64,000 nt of DNA from Tetrastigma voinierianum (GCA_016808115.1 JAEQBH010009510.1:27674-91673), one strand, 5' to 3'. Counted from the first letter of the stretch, positions 44,850-56,300 are shown. Translations and numbers: made by a program. Notes: generated from the letters alone by a model not told the origin.

Positions 44850-45650
44850 GTGGTTCCCTCGTATCGACCGATTCCGAGAGAGGAGATTCTCGTGGAGTTT
44901 CAATCGCTCTCGATCTAGCCGGCATCCGTGGCATTTAAGACGTACCGTGATCTTCGTCGCCAGATTACTGAGGGATTTAAGAGACACTAGTGTGACTTTG
45001 TTCGACGATGTCTCACGCGGTCAATAGAAAGCTGCCGAGCACCGTGGTTAGCAGGGCTACTTCAGCCATTGGAGGTGGCCAAGTGGAAGTGGGAGCACGT
45101 CACGATGGACTTTGTGACCCACTTGCCACGCACGCAGGCATGACGCCAGGATGGTGATGTCGACCGCTCACGGCCGGCATTTTCTAGCCGCGCGATGACC
45201 TTCACATCGAGAGATCGTGGGTCAGATATTCGAGAGAGTCCCTACACGGAGTACCTAAGATCCATAAGACGACAGGACCCGAATTTACGCAAGACTTTTG
45301 GAAGAGTTTCCAAAAGGCTACGTGGGCACACTGGCCAACATGAGTACATTGCCCACCCCGCATTGCATGGTCACCCGGGAGAGGACTATACAGTATTAGA
45401 GGACATGCTACGACATGCGTCCCGGATCATAAGGGCACTGAGGTTATCGCCATGGAATTCGCCTACAAACAACAGCTACTGTGCGAGTATATAGATGACA
45501 CCGTATGAGGCGTTATATGGGAGGCCATCTAGATCACTGCAGGTTGGACCAAGGTGGCAGAGCTCCATCATCGGTCCCGACCGATAGAGACACCTCCAGA
45601 AGGTGAGCTTGGATGACAAAGGTTTTCGCGCCTCGCAGCCAAGTAAGAGC
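44850..45650 (+). pseudogene. Ty3/gypsy integrase, broken
   Basis: A worn HHCC region around 44910-45040 includes a CVTLFDDVSRGQ-type piece. The core begins with EHVTMDFVTHLPRT (45093-45135), where MDF carries the first catalytic Asp. A DRGSDI piece near 45215 takes the place of the second Asp region, and GQHEYIAHPALHG lies at 45340-45370. LEDMLRHAS and EFAYKQQLL pieces (45400-45480) and an APYEALYGRPS piece (45495-45530) complete it. At least six frame breaks are present. Confidence 0.65.
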
Positions 45651-46075
45651 TGGGCGCGATGTGCCACGCTTCGACTTAGAGTTCGGTATCGTATCATGTC
45701 TTCAAGCGTTGCGCCTAAGAGGGAGTGGCTCTGATCCCGCAAGAGAGTGCTTACCGCCGAGGTTCATTAGGCCCTTCGAGATACCGAGAGGGTAGGCACC
45801 GCTACACTGCCGCGTTATCGCCAGTTATTTACGTGTCCACGAGGTATTTCACGCCTCCATGCTCCAAGTATACCCGATCCAAATTAATGCGGTGGATTGG
45901 GGCCGAACAGGCTGACATGACGGGACCTTCTTCGAGGAGCCGATCAAAGGTGCATTGTTGATAGCCGCGGATCGTGCTCTTGCAGGACGCAAAGACCGTG
46001 AGGCCAGTGAGAGCGCTACGGCGGCACTACGGAGCCAGGAATCAACGCGGGAGCCGAGGACACATCGCGCCACCT
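45651..46075 (+). pseudogene. Integrase C-terminal tail, broken
   Basis: Frames read PPRFIRPFEI (45760-45785), VHEVFHASMLQVY (45838-45876), AVDWG near 45890 and DGTFFEEP near 45920, up to ATYPSCLG then a stop near 46090. These are the usual tail motifs of this branch. The aromatic cage of a chromodomain cannot be found. Confidence 0.6.
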
Positions 46076-46206
46076 ATCCTTCTTGTTTAGGGATTAATGT
46101 GATGCGGGTTTAGTCGCTGATTTAATGACCGCTTACGTGCATGGTAGAGTACTTGCATATGCATGTGTTTGATTGTATCGCTCAGAATTTCGATGAAATT
46201 CCTTTT

Positions 46207-46218
46207 GGCGAGGGAGAA
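46207..46218 (+). promoter_or_regulatory. Polypurine tract
   Basis: GCGAGGGAGAA directly before the 3' LTR, after TTTCGATGAAATTCCTTTT. This is the standard plus-strand primer position in this branch. Confidence 0.6.
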
Positions 46219-48207
46219 CGTGAAGACCGAGAAATTCCAATTTAAAATGGCAAAATCGTAATTTCGTTACATAAAATTGTAATTTCGTTAAAAATCCACT
46301 TATTCTCTAGATCTCGACGATGAAACGGATTTCACCGCTGAATCACTCGCAAAATCTAGCTAGCAAATTTCACAATTCCGATAGCTCGAATTTACACGCT
46401 GAGGCATCGCGCTCGTGTCAGAAAACGCATTTTCGATGCGACAAAGTCACATATAACACGTACTGTGTGCCATATGGCATGAGTAGAGAATGACGAAAAT
46501 TACTACGAGATGTCGAATGTCAAATCTGGAAAAGAGGGGACATAACGGGTATTGAATGGAATTGTTTAAGTCATAAAAAGACTAAATAACTAATAGGACT
46601 AGTCTTCCAAATGAAACCAAGAGCAAAACGCGGATTTGGAAACCGTGAGCAGCAAAAGAATAAAACGGAGGTTTCGCAGAGAGAACCCCAAGCTTCTCTA
46701 GAAACACGCGCTGATCCGACCGTCAGCCTTCGACAAGAAGGAAAGCTGCTCTACGCGAAAGGGCTTCTCTGCGGCACCGGATTTAGGAGTTTCAACCTTG
46801 AGGCAGGGTTTTCCTTACTTCGTTTTATTCTCTTGAAGTACTTTACGAATGTTTCGAGAGAATGAGGTTCTGGAGGTTACTTGATCTACCCCAAACTCGG
46901 GACCGACTGATATGAATTTTTGAAACCCAAGAGTAGCAGCCGTGACTACCACGACTGGTTTGGGGTGTGAAATTGTGCTTTTGCATAATAAATCATGTAT
47001 TGATTGGAATGAGGCCGAAAATGGCTGGGAAATGCGGGTTCACAAGGTGAACCTACGATTTGTGATTCGGTCGAATAGTAATGAGGGCTTCACTATTCCG
47101 AGATCGCTGTCTTCAAAAATATATTTTGTGGTGAAAATGGGTTGGTCGAGGATCTGCTGAATTGCTCGCTTGATTATTAGCCCAAGGAGCTAATTTGATG
47201 TTTGAAATGATAATTACATGACATGATTGTGTGATTGGATATTATGTGGATATGTGCATGTTTACATATTTCCAGATGTGATTGGGATTGTATTGAATTG
47301 TTATTACATGTACTCCATATGCACCGAACAATCTTAGGACTATAGGAGTGAGTGCATGAGATGAGTCTAGAGAAAATGGTCTCGGGCGTTGTCTAAAATA
47401 TTAATTATCGGAGGGTGGTGTCCAAATTAAAATATCACCGGGTTTAGAGACGGCTCCAATTCGATATTCACTCTGAGGGTAGTCCATTAAACAAATAATA
47501 TATCAATCGCTTCGAGACGACCCACCCGATATATATACATCGAGGGTTGTCCACTAACAAAACAATACCCTCATACGAGGCTTAGGCGAGTGTGAGAGAG
47601 TCAGGTGAGACTCGATCCGAGTCAGTCGCGTGTATATCTGGCAGGATCATGCACGGTTTCAATGTATGTTTATTTTGGAACATCAGACTGCACTTAGCGG
47701 AGAGTAGCCTACTCTAGGGCGATTTCAGCCATCGAGATTAGCTCACCCTGCCTGAGGGATATTATTTTTACGTGCACAGTGAGTTATACAGGGACTCATT
47801 CATTCTAAGGATTGAGGATTAGAAGAAAGCCGGGTCAGGGCTTTCTGGAAGCATGATATATACATGTATTGAAATGTCTAATTTTAATATATGTATTGTA
47901 TAAGAGAAAATATTGTAACTCTTGTAATCTATTTGGTATATAGTTGATTCATAGTTAGTATGTATTATGAGTATCAAGCCAGGCCTCAAAGGGTCAGACA
48001 TTTCATGTGTGATTGGATATATCGGGATATATGGATATATTGGAGAGTATTGCAATTGTTGTATTATATACGTTTTGTATTTCCAGAGCTCCCGTGCAAA
48101 GCGAGACCCGCCCGATTTTTCGTGGAAATGCCGGGTCACCCGACATTCACAGTGTTTCCGCTGCTGACGTGGTAGGAACAACGGACTTCGGTTTCGGTGG
48201 CTTCATA
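46219..48207 (+). repeat. 3' LTR of the Del/Tekay-like element
   Basis: It starts CGTGAAGACCGAGAAATTCC and ends GGTGGCTTCATA, where the 5' LTR has GGGGCGTCACA. It aligns along its length with 38684-40635, with frequent small indels. Confidence 0.85.
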
Positions 48208-49403
48208 ATATCCATGGACAGTACACGCATCGCTTCGGGACTCCGCTAAAAATAGTCCTGATTGCTTGTCGGACCGAAATCACCATGTGTTAAGTTCTTG
48301 GAATTAGAGAAAAGCATGATATGGCTTTAAATGAATGGTTTGAATTGTGTGTGGAAATGATATGTTAATGGCTAAACTGATGTGTTAACATGATTGTGGA
48401 ATTATATGAAATATAATTGTATGAGCCATTGGAATCGATATATGAATTGCCATTATTGCATTCATGTGCACAAAGGACATCGCTACGAGCCTGGGTGGTG
48501 CATCATGGTTGTTCACCACTCTTGTGAATGTGGTTGAGTTTGTCTTGGGACTACGTCCAATAAAGACTCATAATTCAAACATAAAATGAAAAGTAATTAA
48601 TATGTGTCATGGCAAGAAGTGGGGTCATAATCCCTCGTGAAAAGTCTGAACATGGGTGTAAGAGACCGCTTTGCAGATGAGCCAAAATTTCTCAGATGGG
48701 TGTAAGAGACCCGCGGTGTAAGCTTAAAAGTTCATGGTCCAAAAGAAAACACACGATTATGTTTATCACTTAGACCTAGAGTTGGGATAGAGCCTGGATC
48801 GACGTGATCGCTTTACCCACGGCGATTTGTATCGGTGTCAGCGAAATGATAAAGGCTCGTGATATGGTGTCATTGTATTGCTGACGATTGTCACACTTTG
48901 GTATAGTCATGTGTGAGTAAGTCTGTAAGGCGACTGATATGGGCATGAAAAATATCTCATATGATATATAAATCATTCCATAAATTGTAAATTGTATGGA
49001 ATGTAGACATTGTGATGTGCCATCAGACATGCATTTTAGTGAGGTACTCGAGGGAGACCAACTACTGGGCATTGCTCACCCCGCCGTGGGATCCCCCTTT
49101 CAGGTATAGGGAGTGTTCAGGAAGAAGGCGCTCCTTAGAGGCCGGGATTATGAAGCGGGCCGGACTATGGCCTTGATTCATGTTTTGTGTATATATTAGA
49201 ACGAACAAATTTTAATATATGTTTTGTATTAAGAGTGATGTAATAACTCTTGAATTTATAGAAATGTATGGTTTTGTAATTGTATGGACGAGTATGGATG
49301 ATGGGCCCTATTGGGTCATTTTACTCATGTATGGGTCTAATGATATGAGATACACAGGTTTCGTGAGGTCGATTTGGTCAATGGACCCTGCTTCGGCGCC
49401 ACA

Positions 49404-51179
49404 CTATCCATCCTAGTAAATTAAACTTATATAAACTATATTATTATACAATTCAAAATGAATTTATTTTCATATAAAACTACATATTTATAATATGTAT
49501 ACACAATATTAACTAATATATAACTTAATTTAAAATATTAACTAACATGAAAGGTTAATTAATTTATTAATATATTATTACTAAATTAAACTGCTAATCT
49601 AAAATATGAAAGCTTCAGATAAAACTATAAATTCTATAATATGCATACATAATATTAACTAATATGTAAATCTCATATTTCTAAATATTAATTCATAACA
49701 TGAAAAGTTAATTAATTAATATATTATTACTAAATTAACTAATTGGTTTTGTACATGAAAGTATCATATAAACTATCAAATCAAACTAATATATAGTTAT
49801 TTTAAAAGACATCACTATAATTAAATATATAATCTAATATAAAACTATATTATTAAATTTATAATACTATATAAAACTAATATATTTCTATATTAAAATT
49901 TATAATTAATATGAAATTATAAAATAAAAACTAATATATAGTTATTTTAAAGAAGACATTAATATTAAATTTTATTATACTATATAAAACTATAGTATTA
50001 TTTAATAATATACTATATATGATATTTACCTTAAACTAATATAAAATTATATTGTTAAATTTATAAATATAATATGAAATTATAAAATAAAACTAATATA
50101 TAGTTATTTTAAAGAAGACATTACTATTAAATTTATTATAGTATATAAAACTATAGTATTATTTAATAATATACTATATATGATATTTACCTTAAGCTAA
50201 TATAAAATTATATTGTTAAATTATAATATAATATGAAATTATAAAACAAAAACTAATATATAGTTATTTTAAAGAAGGCACATTATTAAATTTATTATAC
50301 TATATAAAACTATAGTATTATTTAATAATATACTATATATGATATTTACCTTGAACTAATATAAAATTATATTGTTAAATTTATAATATAATATGAAATT
50401 ATAAAACAATAAAATAAAACTAATATATAGTTAACATAAATACAAAACATAAATGTAAAACTATTAAGTACACAAAACTAAATACAATAATGACAATTTA
50501 AAAGTAAATTAACATAACACATACCTTTAATTAACCTTATTGAAATTTGAAACTTGAAAACCTTAAACACTAAAATTTCCACCTTTTTTTTTTGAGATAT
50601 ATCACAAAGAAAAATTCGAGTGAAATGAAGATTGGATATGAGTAGAGAGAATTTCGTGATAAAATATAATGATTTTAGAGGCTTATAAAAAATTAATCAA
50701 ACAAGCCATTGGATGGCCATTATATATTTGTAATTTAATTCTAACTATCGATTTACCTTGGTGAAAATCTTAATGTTAGATTCCTTTAAACCGCTGAGAT
50801 CATCACATAATTGTTGGATCAAGTATGATTTCAACCGGTCTGGATAGCATTTTAAATTCGTGAAATCGATTGTCGGATCAAAGCAAAGATTCAATTGCCT
50901 GGATTAGACCGTTGGATCATCTACGTGATGATCTCTAAATCACAACCGCCAACAAGTCCAATCTTCTGGCCGCCGATATATCGTCGATAATTTGAGTCAA
51001 AAATTTCACACACGCGCATACATGTCTCACAATTTCACCGAGTATATCGACCATATATCACCGATATTATTTATTTTAATGATTTTCCTACAAACGATTA
51101 TCGATTGCCGATATCCGTCTGCAGATTATCGAGTATCCAAATATATCTAATATGTCGGATATTTTTAACTCCCCGCCTG
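49404..51179 (-). other. 5' end of the hAT: start codon and AT-rich leader
   Basis: The first bases carry the second CTATC copy and, on the minus strand, the ATG (49411-49409) of the transposase. Upstream is about 1.77 kb of AT-rich sequence with no ORF. It includes a tandem array (49790-50440), a stretch (50590-50640) shared with the small hAT at 15470-16602, and TIR-proximal TATCGG/CGATA words up to the terminus near 51179. It would have held the transposase promoter. Confidence 0.7.
49790..50440. repeat. AT-rich tandem array, about 160-bp unit
   Basis: GATATTTACCTT recurs at 50021, 50182 and 50341, spacings 161 and 159. Each unit shares TATAAAACTATAGTATTATTT, an AATATACTATATAT segment, AACTAATATAAAATTATATTG and AACTAATATATAGTTATTTTA blocks. 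About three and a half units are present. The array lies inside the hAT leader. Confidence 0.85.
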
Positions 51180-51350
51180 CACAATATTTCTGCCTACTTC
51201 ATTACAAGTAAACGGATAATATATGAAGATTGAAATAAATGTGAGCATGAATAAGGAGTTGGTTTAAGCCGTCTTTAGGGCCACAAGAGTATGCAGCCAT
51301 GGACTCAAGCAAAAGCAAATATAGTTTATAGCACATAAAAATTGCATAAT
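51180..51350. other. Short spacer between hAT and copia elements
   Basis: 170 bases of ordinary AT-rich sequence. No feature recognised. Confidence 0.4.
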
Positions 51351-51700
51351 TGAAATTTTGGATACTTATCCGTTTTTTATTGAAATTGATTTTGTTTTTG
51401 ATTGAAACGTTTACAAAGGTTTCAATTCTTTACTAACTTTTATGAGCTATTGAATTCCCCTTCCGCTTTAACTTGAAATGGTCTAAGCTTCATCGCTTTT
51501 TCCGTCTATCTCCCATTTATAGGTGTCAGATCTCCTTGAAACACTCACAAAACTCTACTCATCAGTTTGTCTTCCTCGTCCCTCTTGTTAGTAATATACC
51601 CAATGATAGAGCAAATTGTCTTAATTCATTTTAATAATTAAAAGATGTTTTGCTGACCATTCATCAAATCATTTCGTCCCCGGGAGACAGGTCACGCTGG
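51351..51700 (+). repeat. 5' LTR of the plus-strand copia element
   Basis: It matches 62868-63242: ACTTATCCG/CCTTATCCG, TTGAAATTGATTTTTGTT/ATGAAATTAATTTTTGTT, the TTTATAGGTGTC block (51519 and 63036), a CACAAAACTCTAC segment, and CCTC-TCCCTCT/CCTCATTCCTCT. The TTTATAGG word before GTGTC is the likely TATA region. The right edge is approximate. Confidence 0.7.
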
Positions 51701-52257
51701 GAATATGTTTGAAGAGATTGTGACTCACAAGACTATGCTCCCATTTTTGTTCTTCATCATTTTGGTTTTCTTTCCTTTGGCTACTAATATTGTTCAAAAA
51801 ATTATAAGAAGGTATGTGTTGTAACCTGTGGTTTGCTAGTTTCGCTTGAGAAGAGAGTGTTTTTCTTCCTATAGTCTAAAACGGATTAAATAGAGAACAA
51901 TCTTTGTCGGGAAAAAAAAATTACCGAAAGCAGAAGACGAACGGACGGAGGACTAAGAAGTCGATGAAAAAAAAACACACTTTCCTTTTCTTTGTTTTTT
52001 TATTGCTTTACCTTAATAAAAGGAAAGGAAAACCTTAAAGGATTGCACGGCTAAAGAAAAAAAAAAAAAGGCAAGTGGAAGGTGGATTAAAGGAAAAGAT
52101 TATCGTTCAAAGTTCAGAGAAGTTTGAAAAAGCACCTTGTTTGAATTTATAGGAAAAGCGTTTCCTAATAAAGGTTGGAAAAAAAGGGAAAATCTTTTTC
52201 TTTTTTTTTTGGATTCTGTCCTTCGATAAGGAAGACTTGAAAAAAAAGTGATGAAAG
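51701..52257. other. Copia leader, first part
   Basis: A-rich leader with long A runs (51907, 51965, 52056, 52241) and no coding sense. It continues after the inserted gypsy element at 57383. Confidence 0.5.
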
Positions 52258-52681
52258 TGATGAAGGAAAGTATTTCAAAGTCTCAAGGATGAAAAAGAAA
52301 TACAATTTAAATTAGAATTGTATTTGGAGTCAAATTATGATTATTAGTTAGAAAATAAATTTCAATTTAAATTAGGATTATCGTTTAGAGTGAAATTATG
52401 ATTCTTTTTGTTAGATTCAAAGTAGGATTTGAGTCATAATAGGTTATTAGAATTTTTGTACATTTAGGACTTCTTAGGGAAGCTCTATAAATAGGCTATT
52501 TGATGTAAGTCACAGTTTTTGAGTAATAATATTTCATTTTTTGCAATCTTTGCAACTTCCAATGATGAGACTCCGTTGACTTTCTTCTAGGTGAGACTCC
52601 TACAAGACCTTAGTGAGATTCTAAGATTTCTACCTATCCCCGCTGTATACTCCTTTCAACTCATTATCTAATTTTTTAACA
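52258..52681 (+). repeat. 5' LTR of the nested gypsy element
   Basis: It runs TGATGAAGGAAAG to TTTTTTAACA. It matches the 3' LTR nearly base for base over long blocks such as GAAATTATGATTCTTTTTG, ACATTTAGGACTTCTTAG and a GAGTAATAATATTT segment. TATAAATA is at 52486-52493, followed about 40 bases on by the likely RNA start region. Confidence 0.9.
52486..52493 (+). promoter_or_regulatory. LTR TATA box
   Basis: TATAAATA, with an identical counterpart in the 3' LTR at 57185-57192. Confidence 0.65.
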
Positions 52682-52869
52682 AGATTATGATGTGACAAAA
52701 GTACGCCTGCTTTTGAATTTTATGGAAAACTAAATCCAATCGTTCGATTGGATTATGTCTATGGAAGATTGAATATGATTGCATGCAATGCCAAAATAGA
52801 AAAGTTTGTTTTGTAAAGGCAAAGTGAAAAGGGTACGTTAGTGGTGGTATAATATCGAGAATCAACTTC

Positions 52870-54000
52870 ATAGAATGAACCAACCACCTATAGAAACAAG
52901 GGACGAGATGAAGTTGAAGACAAGACAATTTCTTCCAATCCATTATGAACAACCCCGTACACAAAATTGTTCTCCCTTAAACAATATACCAAGTCCGCTG
53001 AAGAATTTCCTTATGAGTCGAGCATCTGACCGAGCGCGGGAAAGGATGCTCAACTTGCAACCCATTACAAAGCTGACTTCAATGAACAGACCAACTAGAG
53101 ATGATAGCCACACACATCGGCATAATGGACATGTTTATCAATCCAGCTCCTCAAAAGATCAATGCGCCTCAAAGTCGTGTTTCAGGACATACAAATTGCC
53201 AACTCAGGTAAGCAAACATTTAATCGCTATCGTTGAAAACCTCTTTCTAATGCGAATCTGGAGTAAATAACCACAAACCCAAATACTATGAATAAAGGTG
53301 GTAGTAAGGGTCAAACTCCAATGAGTACTGGAGATAGGACTCCCTTATGCTATAAATGTGGGGGCATGGTCATGTGGTTGTGTTCCCAAGTAAAGGTTTA
53401 CACTTTTGTGTTGAAGAACCAGAATCCTAGCCATAGAGTTACTCAAAAGAAGAAGAAACCTATAATGAAGGTGAACTTAGTGATGAATGTAATTATTAGG
53501 ATGTTATTACAAAGGGCATAGTCTTGTTGCACGAATCTCTCATCGTGGTAAAGGAAGAAGGTATACTGATACGCATTTCAGCATCTTCCAAACACGTGTT
53601 TTCGCCAAGGGAGGTTAAAGCACCACTATCATTAATGGGGCAAGAGGTTTGAACACAGCTTCACAAGAACCGATTGAGGGAAGCTAAACCTTCCGATATA
53701 GAGGCATCCAAATCCATTTCGAGTAGCATGGGTTAATGATACTTCTATCCCAGTAAGTTGTCGTTGTCTGGTAACATTCCTTTTTGGGAAGGACTTTAAA
53801 GAATCCGTATGGTGTGAGGTCTTGCCAATAAAAGTAAGTCATATTTCACTTGGAAGGCCTTAGCTTTTTTATAGAAGAGTTCAACATGATGGCTATGGCG
53901 GAAAATACGATGCTCCTTACTACATATGGGAGAAAAAGTCCTCCATTCGAAGCAGAAAGACATGTTGTCGAGTAAGAAGCCGCAGCGGTGCACAACCACA
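52870..54000 (+). pseudogene. Gypsy gag C-terminus, zinc knuckle and protease region, broken
   Basis: A 131-codon frame (52875-53270) with basic, Gln- and Thr-rich sequence is followed by 53288-53521. That frame reads TPLCYKCGG then loses the rest of a CCHC knuckle through a one-base change of frame near 53365, with a VCSQVKVYTF-type piece after it. The N-terminal capsid part is missing: only about 190 bases separate the LTR and this frame. Downstream (53560-53950) broken frames cover the protease position, but no Asp-Ser/Thr-Gly box is readable. Confidence 0.5.
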
Positions 54001-54009
54001 AAAAGTACT

Positions 54010-54860
54010 TACTATGCACCAATTTGAAAGGGAGAGCATGGAAACGAAAATTATCTTTGCTCTAGTGATTAAAGAATCAAAGGAATCTAAAGAGCAAGAT
54101 AAGGAACATCCAATAATCGTGCATAATATCCTTAATGATTTCTCTAACTTATGGCCTATAGAGTTACCTAATCAACTTCCTCCTTTGCGTGATGTCCAAC
54201 ATGCCATTGATTTGATTCCACGCCTCGCTACCAAATTTACTCATATCTCATAATGAACCCAAGAGAGCATGCTGAATTGAAAAGGCAAGTTGATGAAAAG
54301 GGTTTATTTGAGAAAGCTTAAGCCCTTGTGGAGCTCTTGCGCTATTAACACCAAAGAAGGATGGATCATGGCTAATGCGTGTGGACAGTCGTGCAATAAA
54401 TAAAACGACAAATAGTATTGATTTCAATTCCAAGACTTGACGATATGCTAGATATGGTGGTTGGATCATCGTCTTCTCAAAGATTGATCTAAGAAGTGGG
54501 TACCATCAAATACGCATTAGACCATGGGATGAGTGGAAGACATCCTTCAAGACTAAGGATGGATTATATGAGTGGTTGGTCGTGCCGTTTGGACTAACCA
54601 ATGCCCCAAGTACATTCATGTGGGTCATGACACAGGTATTGAGACCTTTTATGACGATTTATTGTTGTTTGCTTTGATGACATTTTGATCTACATTCGAT
54701 CCAATAAAGACCATGAAGAACACTTAAGGCTAGTGATGCGCACCCTAAGGGCTAAAAAAAATTATATTAATTTAAAAAAATGTACATTCATAAGCCCTAG
54801 GTTGGTATAAGTTTTATCAGGTCATCTAAGGGTGTTGAGATTGATCCAAAAATAGCAAAG
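54010..54860 (+). pseudogene. Gypsy reverse transcriptase, broken but with readable core
   Basis: NDFSNLWPIELPNQLPP (54130-54185) starts the domain. KIDLRSGYHQIRIRPWDEWK (54479-54538) is followed by TSFKTKDGLYEW, and VPFGLTNAPSTF (54582-54617) leads to IVVCFDDILIY (54661-54693). The last is the palm box with Phe-Asp-Asp (54673-54681), the form used by many gypsy elements. This is the best preserved catalytic core in the window. One frame change near 54655 and a stop soon after still prevent synthesis. Confidence 0.8.
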
Positions 54861-55470
54861 CCATTATCGATCGCCTCATCAATAAATATACATGAGGTGC
54901 AAAGCTTCCATGAAATGGCAACCTTCTATAAGTGCTTTATTCGAAATTTCAACTCCATTATGACCCCAATTACTGATTGCATGAAACCTGATGCATTTAT
55001 TTGGACCAAGGCAACCAACAAGGCATTTGAAGAAATCAAATCTAATATGGTGAACCCTCTTATCCTACGCTTACCAGACTTTAAGAAAGTATTTGAGGTG
55101 CTCTCGTGGATAAGCTTCCCATGTGGGAATCGAGCAATTTGCCAAGAAGGGCAATTCACATTTTCTTTAGTGAAAAGCTCAATGGGGCTAAGAAAATATT
55201 CTGCCATAGGATCTTGAATTCTTTGCAATGGTGCAAGTAGTTAGGCATCGCAAAGATTATCTCGCTATAAGGAATTTGTTTTGTATTCAGATCATAAGGT
55301 CTTGCGCTATCTTAATTCTCAAAAGAAGCTTAACTCCCAACATGCAAAATGGAGCAGTTTTCTTCAATTATTCACCTTCAATATAAGGCACTGTGCATGA
55401 GTTGAAAATAAAGTAGTTGATGCCCTCATTAGAAAGGCCCTTCTCTTAATAAACCTGTCAAGCCTACCAT
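54861..55470 (+). pseudogene. Gypsy RNase H region, broken
   Basis: The 106-codon frame 54897-55217 reads VQSFHEMATFYKCFIRNFNS from 54897 (written with Met in place of Val by start-codon convention) and ITDCMKPDAFIWTKATNKAFEEIK. This is the connection domain, followed by LRLPDFKKVFEV. The DHKVLRYLN-type piece (55290-55315) and a QLFTFNIRH segment (55366-55392) end the RNase H domain. Confidence 0.7.
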
Positions 55471-55479
55471 TGGATTTGA

Positions 55480-56300
55480 AAATTTAAAGAATTATTATGC
55501 CAATGACATTGATTTTGGGGATATTTATTCTTTTCTTTCAAACAACTCAATAGAAACGTCTATTGATTTCCAAATTCTAGAAGGATACTTATTTTATAAA
55601 AATCATTTATGCTACCGAGGACTTCGCTACGTGATCATATATATGGGATCTCATGAGGGTGGAATGGGTGGACATTTTGGGCGAGACAATACCATTGCCT
55701 TGGTGGAAGATCACTTCTTTTAGGCTAGTTTGAAGAAGGATATGTGGAAGATTATCTAGAAATGTTGAGCATGTCAAGTAGGAAATGGTTCAACTCAGAA
55801 CATAGGATTATATACGCCATTGCCAATGTCATCCAAACCTTGGGAGGACGTGAGCAAGGATTTTGTACTTAGGTTGCCAAGGATCCAAAGGGCCTTTGAT
55901 TCTATATTTGTTGTGGTTGATAGATTTTCAAAAATGGCACATTTTATCCCATTCAAGAAGGCTTTTGATGCTTCTTATGTTGCTACTTTTGGTTTTTAAA
56001 GAAGTGGTTCGACTACATGGATTGCCACAATCATTGTTTCTGATCGAGATGTCAAATTTGTGAGCTATTTTTTGGAAAACTTTATGATCAAAGCTAGGCA
56101 TCAATTAAAGTTTCATAAGTTCCTTTTCATCCTCAAACTGATTAATAAACTAGGTTGTTAATCGCAATTTTTGTGTAATCTCTTAAGACATCAGGAGAGA
56201 CTAATTAAGAAATTGGGATGATGTCTTGCCATAAGATAAATTTGCTTTCAATAGCTCCATTAACCATACAAAACTGGGTACTCACCTTATGAAGTAGCAT
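55480..56300 (+). pseudogene. Gypsy integrase, broken
   Basis: GGHFGRDNTIALVEDHFF (55667-55720) and a C-A-CQVGNGSTQN piece (55768-55800) mark the zinc-binding part. PLPMSSKPWEDVSKDFVLRL (55815-55877) has the first core Asp in KDF; most relatives have MDF. FVVVDRFSKMAHFIPFKKAF (55905-55963) follows, then IVSDRDVKFVSYF (56034-56073) with the second Asp. The third acidic residue region near 56120-56150 is lost. Stops and shifts occur near 55720, 55760 and 55995. Confidence 0.75.

Larger units (their letters stand above)
38684..48207 (+). mobile_element. Del/Tekay-like Ty3/gypsy element, decayed
   Basis: Long LTRs (38684-40635 and 46219-48207, about 1.95-1.99 kb) flank about 5.6 kb with gag, protease, RT, RNase H and integrase in Ty3/gypsy order on the plus strand. 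Very long LTRs with a GAAGACC-GAGAAATTCC start and a GGAGAA-type polypurine tract fit the Del/Tekay chromovirus branch. No chromodomain is readable at the integrase end. Every frame is short. It lies inside the solo LTR of a related family. ATATC occurs at 38668-38672 and at 48208-48212, and may be the target duplication if the LTR start is slightly upstream. Confidence 0.8.
37953..49403 (+). mobile_element. Split solo LTR (Del/Tekay-like) with nested gypsy element
   Basis: Part one, 37953-38683, starts TGTAAGACCCC and tracks the solo LTR at 18858-20660: GTAATTTCGTCAAAATCCG-AATTTTTCTAGATCT, GACGAAACGGATT, ATCTAGCTACCAC. Part two, 48208-49403, ends CGGCGCCACA and tracks the second half of that LTR: TTGCTCACCCCG-GGGATC, an AGAAG-AGGC segment and an AATTTTAATATAT-TT segment. 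Perfect CTATC duplications flank the whole. Together the two parts are about 1.93 kb, the expected LTR length, and no internal region of its own remains. So this was a solo LTR before the 9.5 kb element entered it. Confidence 0.85.
34301..51179 (-). mobile_element. hAT transposon interrupted by nested LTR insertions
   Basis: The left end CAAGGATGGAAATATCGATTTC (34301) matches the right terminus of the non-autonomous hAT at 16602 in reverse complement for about 100 bases. The right end near 51179 (GGATATTTTTAACTCCCCGCCTG) is a worn version of the other terminal repeat. A minus-strand hAT transposase pseudogene fills 34887-37952, and its start codon is at 49411-49409, on the far side of an 11.45 kb insertion (37953-49403). 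The element without the insertion is about 5.4 kb. Flanking 8-mers (CTCAAGAC at 34293-34300, CACAATAT at 51180-51187) agree at only 5 of 8 positions, so the target duplication has decayed or the right end is slightly misplaced. Confidence 0.85.

Noticed and set aside
38668..48212. ATATC as a firm target duplication of the inner gypsy element
   Set aside because: The left copy is about 11 bases upstream of the apparent LTR start (38684), so I list it only as a possibility.
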